This document shows, piece after piece, positions 16,193 to 25,855 of a stretch of DNA of 64,000 bases (within the stretch, counting starts at the first letter, position 1; every line of letters starts with the position of its first letter). Source of the stretch: Renibacterium salmoninarum ATCC 33209. Lineage in GTDB: Bacteria; Actinomycetota; Actinomycetes; Actinomycetales; Micrococcaceae. The stretch spans positions 1,550,001 through 1,614,000 of the forward strand of contig NC_010168.1 in the NCBI RefSeq assembly GCF_000018885.1. Direction: 5' to 3'. The notes beneath the pieces were generated by a model. That model did not search any database. It saw only the letters and a list, made by a program, of their open reading frames with translations, and was not told where the DNA came from. The translations under genes and the position numbers were made by a program.

Positions 16193-17740
16193 ATGTTGCC
16201 CAGCGTGCGCAACATCTTGGCATCGACCGAACTACAACGCGGTGCCCCGGAAGTATTAGCCGGTCGCGCCGCACTCGACCGGGAAGTTCGCTGGACCCAC
16301 ATTGTGGAAACCACCAATGTTGAACCGCTACTGCGTGGACACGAACTCGTACTGAGCGCCGGTGCAGCCTGGCCCACACAACCGCAAGCGCTCGAAGCAC
16401 TCGCCTCAGCGTTGGCAAAAGTTGGCATCGCGGCGCTGGTCCTTGAACTCAGCGATCGGCTCCCGCATGCCCCGAGCGCCTTGGCTGACGCCTTTCGGCG
16501 ACACGGGCTGCCGCTCATCGTTCTGCACTCAACCGTGCAATTCATTGCGGTGACTGAAAGCGTGCACAGCGCGATAGTTGCACAACAAATGGCCACCCTC
16601 CGTGCCCGAGAAGACCTCAACAGTCGTTTCGCTCAAATGATCGCGCGGGGAGCCTCTAGCACTTTCATCTTGCAGCAAAGTAGTGAATTACTGAGGCAAC
16701 CAGTGCTGCTCGTTGATGCGGCGGCCCGGATTGTCGCGCTCAACACGGCTGGATTGGCAACGACCGACGTCGTCGCGTCCTGGCGGAAAAACCCGGCGAA
16801 CTGGCTCAGCGCCGAAGTAACCGCACCTGGGCAGCACTGGGGCACAGTGTGGACCCAATCAGCAACTTCGCAGACAGCCCCGCATGCCGCAGGCAATGAC
16901 TACTTACTCAGCCAAGCCGCGCTCGCGCTTGCCGTTGCTCGACTTGCCGACGGAAGCGAAAATTCGTGGCGAACGGCACGCGACGCGCAATTGATTTCTG
17001 CAATTCGCAGCGGAGACTACGCAACGGAGGCAGAGATTCTGGCTCAAGCAACGGCGGTGGGCTTCCCTCTCGACCAGAAGCTAATTATCGCGCTCGGGCT
17101 CTTGCTACCAACCGATGCCACCGACGTTCCGGCAGGTCGACTTGCCGAACTACTTGATGCTGCAGACTTGCGAGTTTGCCTCATGAAGGAAGCGCCAATG
17201 AGAAACAGACAACAATTCTCACTGCTCCTTTCTGGCGCTGAAACCGGCTCCTTAGCAGCCGCACTTCAGGCAGAATGGCCGGCGGCCCAAATCTCACTCG
17301 GTCAACAAACCCAGGCACCAGGTGAGCTCAAAGCCTCGCTACAGGAAGCCTCGGATCTCTTGGCCATGCCACCTAGTGCGCCACGGCAAACTAGCCAAGA
17401 TTCGCTACTGCGGGCCGAGGCCCATCAACTGCGGCTACTCATTCACGGTCTCCGCTCGCAGTCCAGCTTGCCAACCTTTGTCCGCGCCACACTGGGGCCG
17501 ATCCTCGATTGGGATGCAAAGCACGCCGGAGACCTTCTCGACGTGCTAAGAGCCTATTTACGTTATCCTGGAAATCGAACTGCCGCAGCTGCCGCGAGTC
17601 ATCTTTCTCGATCGGTCTTTTGCCAACGGCTGGCGCTTCTTGAAGAGGTGCTCGCGGCGGACCTGAGTTCTGGGGAGACGATTTCAGCTCTCTTTTCCGC
17701 CGTATTAGCTCACGATTCGTTGAGCGAAGGAACTCGGTAG
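16193..17740 (+). CDS. PucR/CdaR-family transcriptional regulator
   Basis: A 515-residue regulator. The N-terminal PucR domain covers about residues 1-120 (PSVRNILASTELQRGAPEVLAG, region only, then LVLSAGAAW), followed by a variable sensor part and, near the C-terminus, the PucR helix-turn-helix (LLDVLRAYLRYPGNRTAAAA through HLSRSVFCQRLALLE). In the family this recognition helix reads similarly after a YL-NR-AA pattern. It is divergent from the mmsA-aminotransferase operon, where PucR-type activators commonly respond to the amino acid degraded. GGAAGG lies upstream of the ATG. Intact. Confidence 0.85.
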   Translation: MLPSVRNILASTELQRGAPEVLAGRAALDREVRWTHIVETTNVEPLLRGHELVLSAGAAWPTQPQALEALASALAKVGIAALVLELSDRLPHAPSALADAFRRHGLPLIVLHSTVQFIAVTESVHSAIVAQQMATLRAREDLNSRFAQMIARGASSTFILQQSSELLRQPVLLVDAAARIVALNTAGLATTDVVASWRKNPANWLSAEVTAPGQHWGTVWTQSATSQTAPHAAGNDYLLSQAALALAVARLADGSENSWRTARDAQLISAIRSGDYATEAEILAQATAVGFPLDQKLIIALGLLLPTDATDVPAGRLAELLDAADLRVCLMKEAPMRNRQQFSLLLSGAETGSLAAALQAEWPAAQISLGQQTQAPGELKASLQEASDLLAMPPSAPRQTSQDSLLRAEAHQLRLLIHGLRSQSSLPTFVRATLGPILDWDAKHAGDLLDVLRAYLRYPGNRTAAAAASHLSRSVFCQRLALLEEVLAADLSSGETISALFSAVLAHDSLSEGTR

Positions 17741-17751
17741 CCACCGCTCAA

Positions 17752-17901
17752 TTAACAGGTTGCTATGAGCTCGCCGCGAAGCTGTACATCGTGCCGCCCA
17801 CAATCGCATTTAAGATACTGCAACACGCCCTGGCTAGTACGGTGTTCTGAAGCCACCATCCACACATGCGGGCCGCCATCTACAATCCAGAAACAGTTCA
17901 T
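17752..17901 (-). CDS. Small conserved cysteine-containing protein (49 aa)
   Basis: A 49-codon ORF on the - strand beginning MNCFWIVDGGPHVWMVAS, followed by EHRTSQGVLQYLKCDCGR and ending ELIATC. The VWxVxSEHRTSQGV..YLxCxCG pattern recalls a short actinobacterial family of unknown function with a CxC element. The ATG at 17901 is not preceded by a strong ribosome site. It converges on PucR (11 bases between the stops) and is divergent from the CGNR gene. The composition is coding-like and the length is normal for that family. Confidence 0.65.
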   Translation of the reverse strand: MNCFWIVDGGPHVWMVASEHRTSQGVLQYLKCDCGRHDVQLRGELIATC

Positions 17902-17964
17902 GAATCTAAGCATCCTGTAATGGTCTTATACCGGTAAACCATTACATCTGATCTAATTGATTCC

Positions 17965-18483
17965 ATGTTGATCAATCCCTACGGTGCGGATCCGCTCCGG
18001 CTGGCCATCCAATTGGTCAATGATCCGCCGAAGGCCCCAACAGAATTGGCGCAGATCTGTTTAGCCGCCGGCGTGGTCATTGAGCAGACTGTCAGCGAGG
18101 AAGACCTGGCGCAGACCGCCAAAATGCTTGGCGCCTGGCAACAGGTAGTTGATCAACCAGAGCCGGGGCTTCGGGCAACAATTCTGAACGCGCTGCTGGC
18201 AGAATCCGCAACTTTTCCGAGTCTGACCAACCACAATGGACAAGGTTGGCATCTGCACTATCGCGAGGCCAACCTGGCTTTATGGCAGATTCTGCGCACC
18301 ATGGTCTATGTGGGCACGGCCCTACATTTTGCCACCCGAGGAATCAGTCGCTTGGGCCGATGCGCCGCCAGCGACTGCCTTCGCATTTATGCCGACTTCT
18401 CTCGGCCTGGCACGCAACGTTACTGCTCGCCGTCGTGCGCGAACCGAGACGCCGTCCGCCGTCACCGCCTCAGTAAAACCTGA
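17965..18483 (+). CDS. CGNR zinc-finger family regulator
   Basis: A 172-residue protein with a C-terminal CGNR-type zinc finger: RCAASDCLRIYADFSRPGTQ followed by RYCSPSCANRDAVRRHR, giving a C-x4-C...C-x3-C metal site and the CANR signature. The N-terminal part corresponds to the ABATE (stress-induced ligand-binding) domain, here with the usual HLHY element before the finger. CGNR proteins are thought to be DNA-binding regulators responding to stress ligands. ATG at 17965. Intact. Confidence 0.85.
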   Translation: MLINPYGADPLRLAIQLVNDPPKAPTELAQICLAAGVVIEQTVSEEDLAQTAKMLGAWQQVVDQPEPGLRATILNALLAESATFPSLTNHNGQGWHLHYREANLALWQILRTMVYVGTALHFATRGISRLGRCAASDCLRIYADFSRPGTQRYCSPSCANRDAVRRHRLSKT

Positions 18484-18584
18484 GCTTCAGCGCTGCCGCA
18501 CCGCGTGCTGCCAATTACCCCTAACTCTTCCGATTTCCGCAACCGCGCGGCCAGGATTTGCCATGGCACCCCGGTACGACGCAG

Positions 18585-18806
18585 GACGGTGGTTCAATTC
18601 TTAACGTCCTTTCTGCGCTTTCCAGGATTGGCTTGCCTCCCATAAGGCCGTACTCTGCAGCTAAATCGGACCCACGGCAAGTCGCCAAGCTGGCGCCGGA
18701 CGGCATCAACACCGGCAGCTATGAGATCCTGGCGGACGAGCTTAGCCATCAAGTACAAGCTCAGCTCAGCGGCGGTATCAACAGTCTTCACGCACAGCTG
18801 CCTTAG
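18585..18806 (+). pseudogene. Short-chain dehydrogenase remnant with internal deletion
   Basis: An open frame reads GGSILNVLSALSRIGLPPIR then PYSAAKS, the catalytic YxxxK region of an SDR. It then jumps directly to DPRQVAKLAPDG and GSYEILADELSHQVQAQLSG, the normal C-terminal tail of the same family. About 50 residues that should separate these blocks are missing, and no N-terminal Rossmann segment is found upstream. So this is a relic left by at least two deletions. It lies just before another SDR gene. Confidence 0.65.
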
Positions 18807-18878
18807 TTGAGCTGCGCGAGGCCGCGCCAGGCTCTGGACTAGGCTGAGCAAAGAATCAGCCAATTTGAGGAGTACTTT

Positions 18879-19648
18879 GTGGAAATCCCCCAGCGGCTTG
18901 ACGGAAAAGTAGCATTGGTCACTGGCGCAAGCCGCGGTATTGGCTTGGGAATTGCACATCGGCTGGTCGCCGAAGGCGCAAAGGTGGCGATCACCGCGCG
19001 CAAACCCGGGGGGTTGGCGCAAGCAGTGAAGACATTCCCCCGGGTTCGGTGCTAACTTTCGCTGGGAAGTCCGACGACGGCGCGCACCGAGCCGAGGTGC
19101 TTGAGGGGATTGCGAATCAGCTTGGCGGCTTGGACATCCTCGTCAACAATGCCGGCATCAACCCGGGGTTTGGCCCGCTGGCAGAAGTGGACTTGACTTC
19201 GGCCCGCAAGATCCTGGAAGTCAACGTGATCGGGACGCTGAGCTGGGTTCAAAAAGTCTTGGCCCATCCAGAACTAAAGTTTCGCGCGCGGGGTGGCAAC
19301 ATTGTCAACATCTCGTCTGTAGCTGGCCGCGTACCAAGTGCTGGCCTAGGAATCTATGGCGTTTCCAAAGCCGCTAACTCACATCTGGCCGCCACACTCG
19401 CCGTCGAACTAGGTCCAGAGATTCGAGTCAACGCCGTGGCGCCGGCGGTGGTGAAGACCGATTTTGCCAAGCCACTTTATCAAGGACGCGAAGCCCAGGT
19501 AGCAGCCCAACATCCGCTCAAAAGGTTGGGCACGCCCGAAGACGTTGCCGCGGCAGTCGCCTTTTTAGTCTCTGCTGACGCGTCGTGGCTGACCGGTCAG
19601 CTGCTCACGCTCGACGGCGGTCTGCTGACCGCGGGCGGCAAAGTCTAG
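18879..19648 (+). pseudogene. Short-chain dehydrogenase/reductase, frameshifted
   Basis: An NAD(P)-dependent SDR of unknown substrate. The first frame starts at a GTG (18879) behind TGAGGAG and reads [20 protein letters not shown] with the TGxxxGIG cofactor motif. It then reaches a stop at about 19053. From [12 protein letters not shown] onward the second frame carries LVNNAGINPG, the catalytic Ser in NISSVAG, YGVSK and the C-terminal WLTGQLLTLDGG, ending at 19648. The frames change in or near the CCCCC run at 19037-19041. Full length would be about 256 residues. Confidence 0.8.
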
Positions 19649-19664
19649 CTAAGCCTTACTCGAG

Positions 19665-20555
19665 TCATCGCTTGAGCACCGCAAGCAGCTTGTTATTGGC
19701 GCCGGCCAGTTCTGCGAGCTTGGTGCAAATCTCGGTAACTTCACTTTCCATTGCGTCCATTCGCTGGCTCAAGAAGCGGTAAGAGCCAAATTCAGACTGC
19801 CCCTCCGCACACCATGACTCCGAAGCGGTCGTAACGTCTCCCCAACCACTCACATCAGGAAACAGCCGCATAGGCTGATGTAAATGCTCTACCGTGACGA
19901 GTGGCGAATGCGCAGACCGAAAGGAAAGCAGCAATGCCCCGGAGCGGACTAAAACACCCTCCTGAGCCTGGTGTGGCACTTCTCGACTCATTTCGACGCG
20001 CGCAAAACCCTCTTGCGGGATCCGGGTTAAGCCAACGCCGACGTGCAGCGATCGAAGTTTGTCTACCTGGGCCAGCTTCTCTAGCCAGAATAGTGACGAC
20101 TCGCTTGGGTGCTGAATTGGGCCAAAGTATCCGCGCCGGTAGGGCTGAAATCCCTCTAGTAGCTGCAAAAAAGCGCCATCTACCAGATGGCTTTGGACCA
20201 ATGGACTGGCGGCAAAATGTGCCTGTGACAGCGTTATCGGAAAGCCAATCCGAATCGGTTCAGTACGCGTTGGCTCCGGAAATTTCAGCGCAAGAAATGC
20301 ATGTACTGCGCTGTTGAGCCCGTGCCGATGCTGTTGAAGCCAAATACCAAGATGAACTGCGAGATCCAGCGGCACCGGGCGTCGTTGCCGACCAATCAGC
20401 GCATAACTTTGCGGATCAGATCGTTTCAGGTCGAACCGCCACGGCTCCGATTGCACGTGCTCTAGCCATTTAGGCCGAAAGACTGCGCGCTGGTTTCGAG
20501 CTTCACGCAGCTTGAGAACTGCCGGCGTGAACTGCAATAACAAGTCAGCGTTCAC
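19665..20555 (-). CDS. Hypothetical protein, 296 aa
   Basis: I do not recognise a family. GTG start at 20555 with AGAAGGAAG upstream. The protein is rich in aromatic, His and Gln residues, has no signal peptide or membrane segment, and contains several beta-like stretches (PIRIGFPITLSQAHF, LHVGVGLTRIPQEGF, GVLVRSGALLLSF). It ends in a probable short coiled coil (SQRMDAMESEVTEICTKLAE, about 262-282). Codon use looks like its neighbours and there is no interruption. It is convergent with the SDR pseudogene and in the same direction as the peptidase genes, 200 bases downstream of them. Confidence 0.6.
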   Translation of the reverse strand: MNADLLLQFTPAVLKLREARNQRAVFRPKWLEHVQSEPWRFDLKRSDPQSYALIGRQRRPVPLDLAVHLGIWLQQHRHGLNSAVHAFLALKFPEPTRTEPIRIGFPITLSQAHFAASPLVQSHLVDGAFLQLLEGFQPYRRGYFGPIQHPSESSLFWLEKLAQVDKLRSLHVGVGLTRIPQEGFARVEMSREVPHQAQEGVLVRSGALLLSFRSAHSPLVTVEHLHQPMRLFPDVSGWGDVTTASESWCAEGQSEFGSYRFLSQRMDAMESEVTEICTKLAELAGANNKLLAVLKR

Positions 20556-20769
20556 GGCTTCCTTCTGGACTAGGCGATTGTGGCTTGAACCTATACTCCA
20601 CCAGCTCGACTAGCCTGAACGTTGACTGATTGACCAGAAAATCTGTTGCTCAATAGAGATGACTCATGCTTTAGCCACGCACTTTGTTCACTATCAACGC
20701 TCAAATCCCGTAATAATGTGTCAGATTGATGCGAAAAGCTCTAGATCGGAAACGTTTCGCCCTGCGCCG

Positions 20770-22205
20770 CTAGCTATTGATCGCTTGGGCCATCCAAGCC
20801 TCTACACCCTTGGCCTCAATTGGCAGCGCCGCAGACAAAACTTCCGATCCAGTTTCAGTCAGCAAAACGTTGTCCTCAAGCCGCATGCCCATACCGCGAA
20901 GCTCTGGCGGCAACAGCAGGTCATGCTCATGAAAGTAGAGTCCTGGCTCTACCGCAATCACCATGCCTGCTTCCAGCTGGGCGCCTTGATATGCCTCATC
21001 GCTGGAGTGCGAGCAATCATGCACGTCTAGCCCCAGATGATGCCCCACGCCGCACGGCAGGAATCGGCGGTGGTGTTGGCCCTGCTCAGACAAAGCCTCA
21101 TCAACTGATACTGGCAAAATACCCCAGTCAAAGAGTCCTTATGCGATGACCTGCATTGCGGCATGGTGGAAATCGCTGAAAAAATTCCCGGGCCGAACCT
21201 GGGCGAGGCCAGCTCGATGCGCTTTTTCGACTAGATCATGGACGCGCAGCTGAACTTCACTAAATGTGCCGGAAGCGGGCAAGGTTCTGGTCACATCGGC
21301 GGTGTAGAAGCTGTTTCCTTCCACGCCCATGTCCAAAAGCAATAGCTCTCGTTCTAGCACCGGACCGTCACAGCGAGTCCAGTGCAAGGTGGGCGCATGC
21401 TTACCGCTGCCCACAATCGTTCGGTACCCTGGCCCGTTGCCATAGCTGCGCGCGAAGCGATCAAAGGTGCCCTGCAACCATCGTTCACCCAGCTCGTTGA
21501 TCGCCGTCGGGATCTCTTTTGCCACCGCAGTCAAGCCATCAACGGTGTGTGCCACGGCCGATCTCATTTGGCCAAGCTCCCAAGTGTCCTTGACCAGTCG
21601 CAGTTCAGAAAGCGTGCGCTGCAATTGCGCAGATATTGCCAAGCCACGGTTCCATTGCCGCTCCGGCCCCATGGTTCCGGCAACCAAGGTATTGGTACCG
21701 GCGTTTAGCTCAAGCTCAGCCACGTCTTTTACCGGGATGTCCAGGGCTTGAGTCCAATCCAAGAATCCGGGCGCGGCCCCAACCCAGAGCTCGCCGTGCG
21801 CTGAGTCTGAAAAGAACTTGGGGTGTCCTGGGTAGTACGGCTTAGGTACGTAAAGGATTGCTTCGTGACCACCCGGATACGGCGTGAGAACAATCACGGC
21901 ATCTTCCACAGCGGCACCGGTCAACCAGTAAAAGTCCGAATTGGGCCGGAATTCGTAGTCATTGCGTACTGGGGCCACACCAGAGGCGATCACCAACAAC
22001 TTGCCAGGAAATTGCGCACTGAGCCGATTTCGATGTGCCGCGGCAGCCTCTGCGGCGCCGGGGACAACCGGTGGCGTCCTCTATCCGGGGTGCCCCAACC
22101 AGTTGCCATATAAGCGTTGAAGGACTCAAGGTTCGCCAGCTTAGGTAGCCGCGGATCGACTGTCGTGTGTGGGCTGTTCTGCGACTGTGCGCTGGGGGTA
22201 TTCAC
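20770..22205 (-). pseudogene. Xaa-Pro aminopeptidase (M24B), frameshift plus in-frame stop
   Basis: Removes the N-terminal residue from peptides with proline second. The start (22205) gives MNTPSAQSQNS and ANLESFNAYMATGWGTPD; near 22075-22085 the frame shifts, and PGAAEAAAAHRNRLSAQFPG continues in another. That frame runs to an in-frame TAA at 21139-21141 (after AAMQVIA) and then continues in the same frame, GLFDWGILPVSVDEAL. Metal ligands are present: DMGVEG...ADVTRT, the His in GVGHHLGLDVHD, and the Glu residues in AVEPGLYFH and MRLEDNVLL. The TAA is one base from CAA (Gln). It overlaps the upstream peptidase gene by four bases. Confidence 0.85.
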
Positions 22206-23476
22206 AGGTCTATTCCTCCGGTGTTGTTGATCATCTCGTTCAATCGTTCGAAGACGCCGTCGGCAGCTATGCCGTCGTGCTCAAACTCGTTCGTCACCCA
22301 GGTTTGGGAATTTGCTACCTTCGCGGCCGTTTCCAGCTGCAAGCCAGAGTCAACGTACATATCGTCAAAATAGACGACGGCGGCAAGCGGCACCTCGTTG
22401 CTCGCAAGCCGCTGCACATCATAGATCTCCGGATGCTGCGCACGATTGGCCAAAGCTTCAACCGCTGGCTGGAAGGGCACAAGCGCAGCAATCTCTTGGA
22501 ACATCCAAGGAAATATCATTTCGCCGGTGAACAGGAGCGGCCGTTGATCTTCGGCGAAGTCCGGGTGCAATTCATGCTCGGTCTGAGCCGCCCAGCTACT
22601 GGGACCGTTAAGCCCATGCCCGTAAATGTTTTCCTGCAGTACAGCGAACAATGGATTGGACCGAAAGCTCGTTCGCACCTGCACTGCCTCAAGAAAGCTT
22701 TCCGACAGCTGCTTCCGGCTAGAGCCAAACGCATCATCCAATAACCAATGCAATCGCTCAAAGCCCGGTTTCATGCCAAAATCCAGACCCAAGCTCTGAA
22801 ACCTACGCACGGTGAGCTGGTCGCCGTCCGGCAATCGGACTTCCTTGTCTTCTAAAAGATTCGCGATTTCAGCGATCAGCTCAAGGTCCTGCGGGTACCG
22901 CTGCTGGAATTGTGCATTTTTCGTCCGAGTCCGCGGATAGGTGCGCCGATACACTTCGGCGGCAGACGGTGTAAGTGAGGGTAGGCCGCCAGCAACAAGG
23001 CAAGCTTGCAGTGCCTCGGGCGCAAAACTCAAGTAGCTAAGCGTTAAAAAGCCGCCGTAGCTTTGACCTAACGTTGACCACTTACGGCCGTCAAAACATT
23101 GTTGGCGAAGATATTCAGCATCCCGAATAATCGAATCCGCGCCAAATTTACTGAGAAAATCCGCTGCCAATTCGCCGTCGCTAAACGCGGCCATTCTTAC
23201 GCCATCAATCCGGTGGCTGCGTCCGGTGCCACGCTGATCTAAGCAGACGACGCGGTGCGTTTTCAGCGCCGACTGAAGCCAACCGGAAATCGTCGCCGGT
23301 CTAGGGCCTTGACCGCTCGGGCCGCCCTGCAGATAAAGCAGAATCGGTAAATCTAGCTTTGCTTGCGGTACTGAACAGAATTCGCTGGCAAATATTTCAA
23401 TGGTTTCCGACTGCTGCGGAGCCGCCCAGTCTAACGGGACTGACACGCTGTGCTCGGTCACATAAGCCCCGTTCAC
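22202..23476 (-). CDS. Proline iminopeptidase-like alpha/beta hydrolase (peptidase S33)
   Basis: Probably releases N-terminal proline from peptides. The 424 residues show the oxyanion region LYLQGGPSGQGPRP, LDQRGTGRSHRID, and the nucleophile elbow GQSYGGF. The C-terminal His region is likely TNEFEHDGI. The long size and HGGP-like LQGGPSGQG motif place it with prolyl aminopeptidases of the S33 family rather than simple esterases. It is translationally coupled (four-base overlap) to the Xaa-Pro aminopeptidase pseudogene. With the hydroxyproline operon just upstream it suggests use of collagen-type peptides. GTG start. Intact. Confidence 0.78.
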   Translation of the reverse strand: MNGAYVTEHSVSVPLDWAAPQQSETIEIFASEFCSVPQAKLDLPILLYLQGGPSGQGPRPATISGWLQSALKTHRVVCLDQRGTGRSHRIDGVRMAAFSDGELAADFLSKFGADSIIRDAEYLRQQCFDGRKWSTLGQSYGGFLTLSYLSFAPEALQACLVAGGLPSLTPSAAEVYRRTYPRTRTKNAQFQQRYPQDLELIAEIANLLEDKEVRLPDGDQLTVRRFQSLGLDFGMKPGFERLHWLLDDAFGSSRKQLSESFLEAVQVRTSFRSNPLFAVLQENIYGHGLNGPSSWAAQTEHELHPDFAEDQRPLLFTGEMIFPWMFQEIAALVPFQPAVEALANRAQHPEIYDVQRLASNEVPLAAVVYFDDMYVDSGLQLETAAKVANSQTWVTNEFEHDGIAADGVFERLNEMINNTGGIDL

Positions 23477-23600
23477 GCGGTATGTCGACGCCAGCCTAAG
23501 CCTCCTTGTCGGCGAGCCAGTGGCTCTTACATTGTTATTGCTATGTGAAATGGTACATTGACGAAAATTTGAGAATCTACGGAAAATTACCAGGCAGCGC

Positions 23601-24287
23601 TTAGATTTTTCCAGTCTGATCCAGAGAACGAGTGTGCCGAATATGATGCTCCACCAGCTCCATCATGCCGGCTTTGTCTTGTGCCAAGGCAAGCTGAATC
23701 ATTTGATCATGCTCGCCACTGGAACTAGCTAGCCTGCCTTCAGCCGCCAACCGTTCCAAACCGTACAGCCGGCTCATCGATCGCAGACTACGCACCACAT
23801 CGACAAGTTTAGAATTCCCGCCCAAAGACAAGAACTTCACGTGGAATTCGGTGTCCGCTCGAAGATATCCGATCAAAGCGCCGCTTTCTGCGCATTCACG
23901 CAGCCGATCAGCCAATGGCTGTAATGCCTTGACTTCGTGAACCATTCTGCCCTGGCAGGCTTCGGCGACGGCGCCCATCGTCGGAACTTCGATCAGTAAC
24001 CGAAGCTCAACCAGATTATCTAGTTCATGGTCAGAAACTTCAGTGACTTTGAATCCCGTATTTGGCATTACTTCAACCATGCCTTCACGGACCAAATCCA
24101 ACATGGCTTCGCGCACTGGCGTCGCCGAGACACCAAATCGCTCGGCCAGAGCCGGCGCCGAATAAACCGAGCCTGGTTTCAGCTCTCCTGCGATCAGAGC
24201 AGCACGCAACGCCTCAGCAACTTTGGTCCGAATGTTGATCCGAGGACCCAAATCGCCGAGTGAGGTGCTGCTAGAGGCTAAGCTCAT
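23601..24287 (-). CDS. GntR-family regulator, FCD subfamily
   Basis: A 228-residue regulator. The winged helix (IRTKVAEALRAALIAGELKP, then YSAPALAERFGVSATPVREA) occupies the first 80 residues; an all-helical FCD effector domain follows with the metal/ligand pattern ELRLLIEVP, DTEFHVKFLSLGGN and EHDQMIQLAL. The last gene of the hydroxyproline operon, it overlaps the aldehyde dehydrogenase pseudogene by four bases. It probably represses the operon in the absence of hydroxyproline or a pathway intermediate. Intact. Confidence 0.88.
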   Translation of the reverse strand: MSLASSSTSLGDLGPRINIRTKVAEALRAALIAGELKPGSVYSAPALAERFGVSATPVREAMLDLVREGMVEVMPNTGFKVTEVSDHELDNLVELRLLIEVPTMGAVAEACQGRMVHEVKALQPLADRLRECAESGALIGYLRADTEFHVKFLSLGGNSKLVDVVRSLRSMSRLYGLERLAAEGRLASSSGEHDQMIQLALAQDKAGMMELVEHHIRHTRSLDQTGKI

Positions 24288-25819
24288 CTGTTTCTTCCTG
24301 CCTGGTATCCGACTATATTGCCAGCCGAACTCTTTTGGTTCATCCTACCCAGATCAGCTTTAAAGCTGCCGTTAATCCTTTGTGGAATTGCCGGTTGCAC
24401 TTCATCGCGCAATTCTTCGGGCAATAATTGCGCCGGAAAGCCCTGGTAAGCGATGGGGCGCATAAAGCGCGCGATCGCTGCCGTGCCTACCGAGGTGCTC
24501 CCCACTGAGGTGGTCGCCGGGTATGGCCCACCGTGCTGTTGCGCATAGCTGACCGAAACTCCGGTTGGCCATTGATTCCATAAGACTCGACCAGCTTTGC
24601 GACTCAGCACGCTTAGCAACGGCGGGACGACTGAATCTGCCGGCTCCCCCATGATTGTTGCGGTCAGCTGACCTTCTAGGAGCTCCGCAAGCTAAATCAA
24701 CTGCTCCTCGTGCTGATACCGAACCACTAATGCTGCCGGTCCAAAGACTTCAGCGGTGAGATCTTTGACGTTTGACAGCACCGTTTCTACCGAGGTGATG
24801 AGCAAACTGGGCGCTGGTGGCTCGGCATGCCGTTCAGTCGAGGCGTTCAGCCACTCGGCCGCTGAACTGACGTCCGCAAGCGAAGCCAAATAGCCCGTGT
24901 GAATTCGATCGTTAAGCAATCGGGCAGCTGGCGGCAACGTGCTTTGAGCCAATAATTCCGGGATGTCAGAAGAATCCGGTACCAAGAGAATTCCGGGTTT
25001 GGTGCAAAACTGCCCGGCCCCCAAAGTGAACGAAGCAATAAACTCAGCGACGATTTGTTCGGATCGGTTCTCAACTGCTGCCTGCGTGACAAATACCGGG
25101 TTTGAGCTACCAAGCTCGCCGTAAAACGGAATTGGCTCTGGCCTGGACTGCGCTAGATTAAAAAGTGCTCGCCCACCCTGAATCGAACCAGTGAACGAAC
25201 CCGCCTTGATTCGCGAATCTGTGAGCACTGCGCGGCCCGATTCGGTACCAAAGATCGTTTGGAAGATTCCGCTCGGAGCACCGGCCCGGGCCAAAGCGTC
25301 CTGAACTAGACCGGATACTTTTGCTGACAGCGCTGGATGCCCAGAATGGGCTTTCACAATCACCGAACAACCGGCCGCGAGCGCCGAAGCAGTATCGCCA
25401 CCGGCAACGGAGAAAGCAGAGGGGAAATTACTCGCGGCGAATACCAAGACCGGGCCAAGCGGTTGCAGAATTCGGCGCAAATCGGGTCGGGGTGCACCCA
25501 TCGGCCAGTCCGAATCGGCATGATCAATTCGAACGTCAAGATACGAACCTTCGTGGAGCACCTCGGCAAACAGCCGCAGCTGAAAGCTAGTCCGCTTGAG
25601 CTCGGACCGGAGTCGAGCTTCCGTCAAGTTTGTCTCTTGCCCGGCAACCAAGACGAGCGCATCAGCATCGGCGTCGAGCGCATTTGCGATTGCCTCGAGC
25701 GCTGCTGCCCGGGTGTGCCGGTCGGTAGCTGCCCAAATTCTGCTCGCAGACTCGGACGATGAAGTAATTCGATCTAATTCAGATTCGTTAGTGGTCTCGA
25801 TGGATTGGTTGCTGTTCAT
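24284..25819 (-). pseudogene. 2,5-dioxovalerate (alpha-ketoglutarate semialdehyde) dehydrogenase, in-frame TAG
   Basis: Oxidises alpha-ketoglutarate semialdehyde to alpha-ketoglutarate, the last step of hydroxyproline breakdown. The frame from 25819 gives an aldehyde dehydrogenase with FAASNFPSAFSVAGGDTASA, VKAHSGHPALS, the catalytic Cys in LGAGQFCTKPG, and EVFGPAALVV. It then meets TAG at 24692-24694 after HEEQLI and continues in the same frame, ELLEGQLTATIMGEP, to 24284. Read through, the length of 511 residues is right for this subfamily. The amber codon lies about 136 residues before the end and would remove part of the oligomerisation and catalytic region. GAG to TAG is the likely change. 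Confidence 0.82.
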
Positions 25820-25855
25820 CCTGCTGAACTCTCCTTGACTGTTTCCTGGGCAAAA

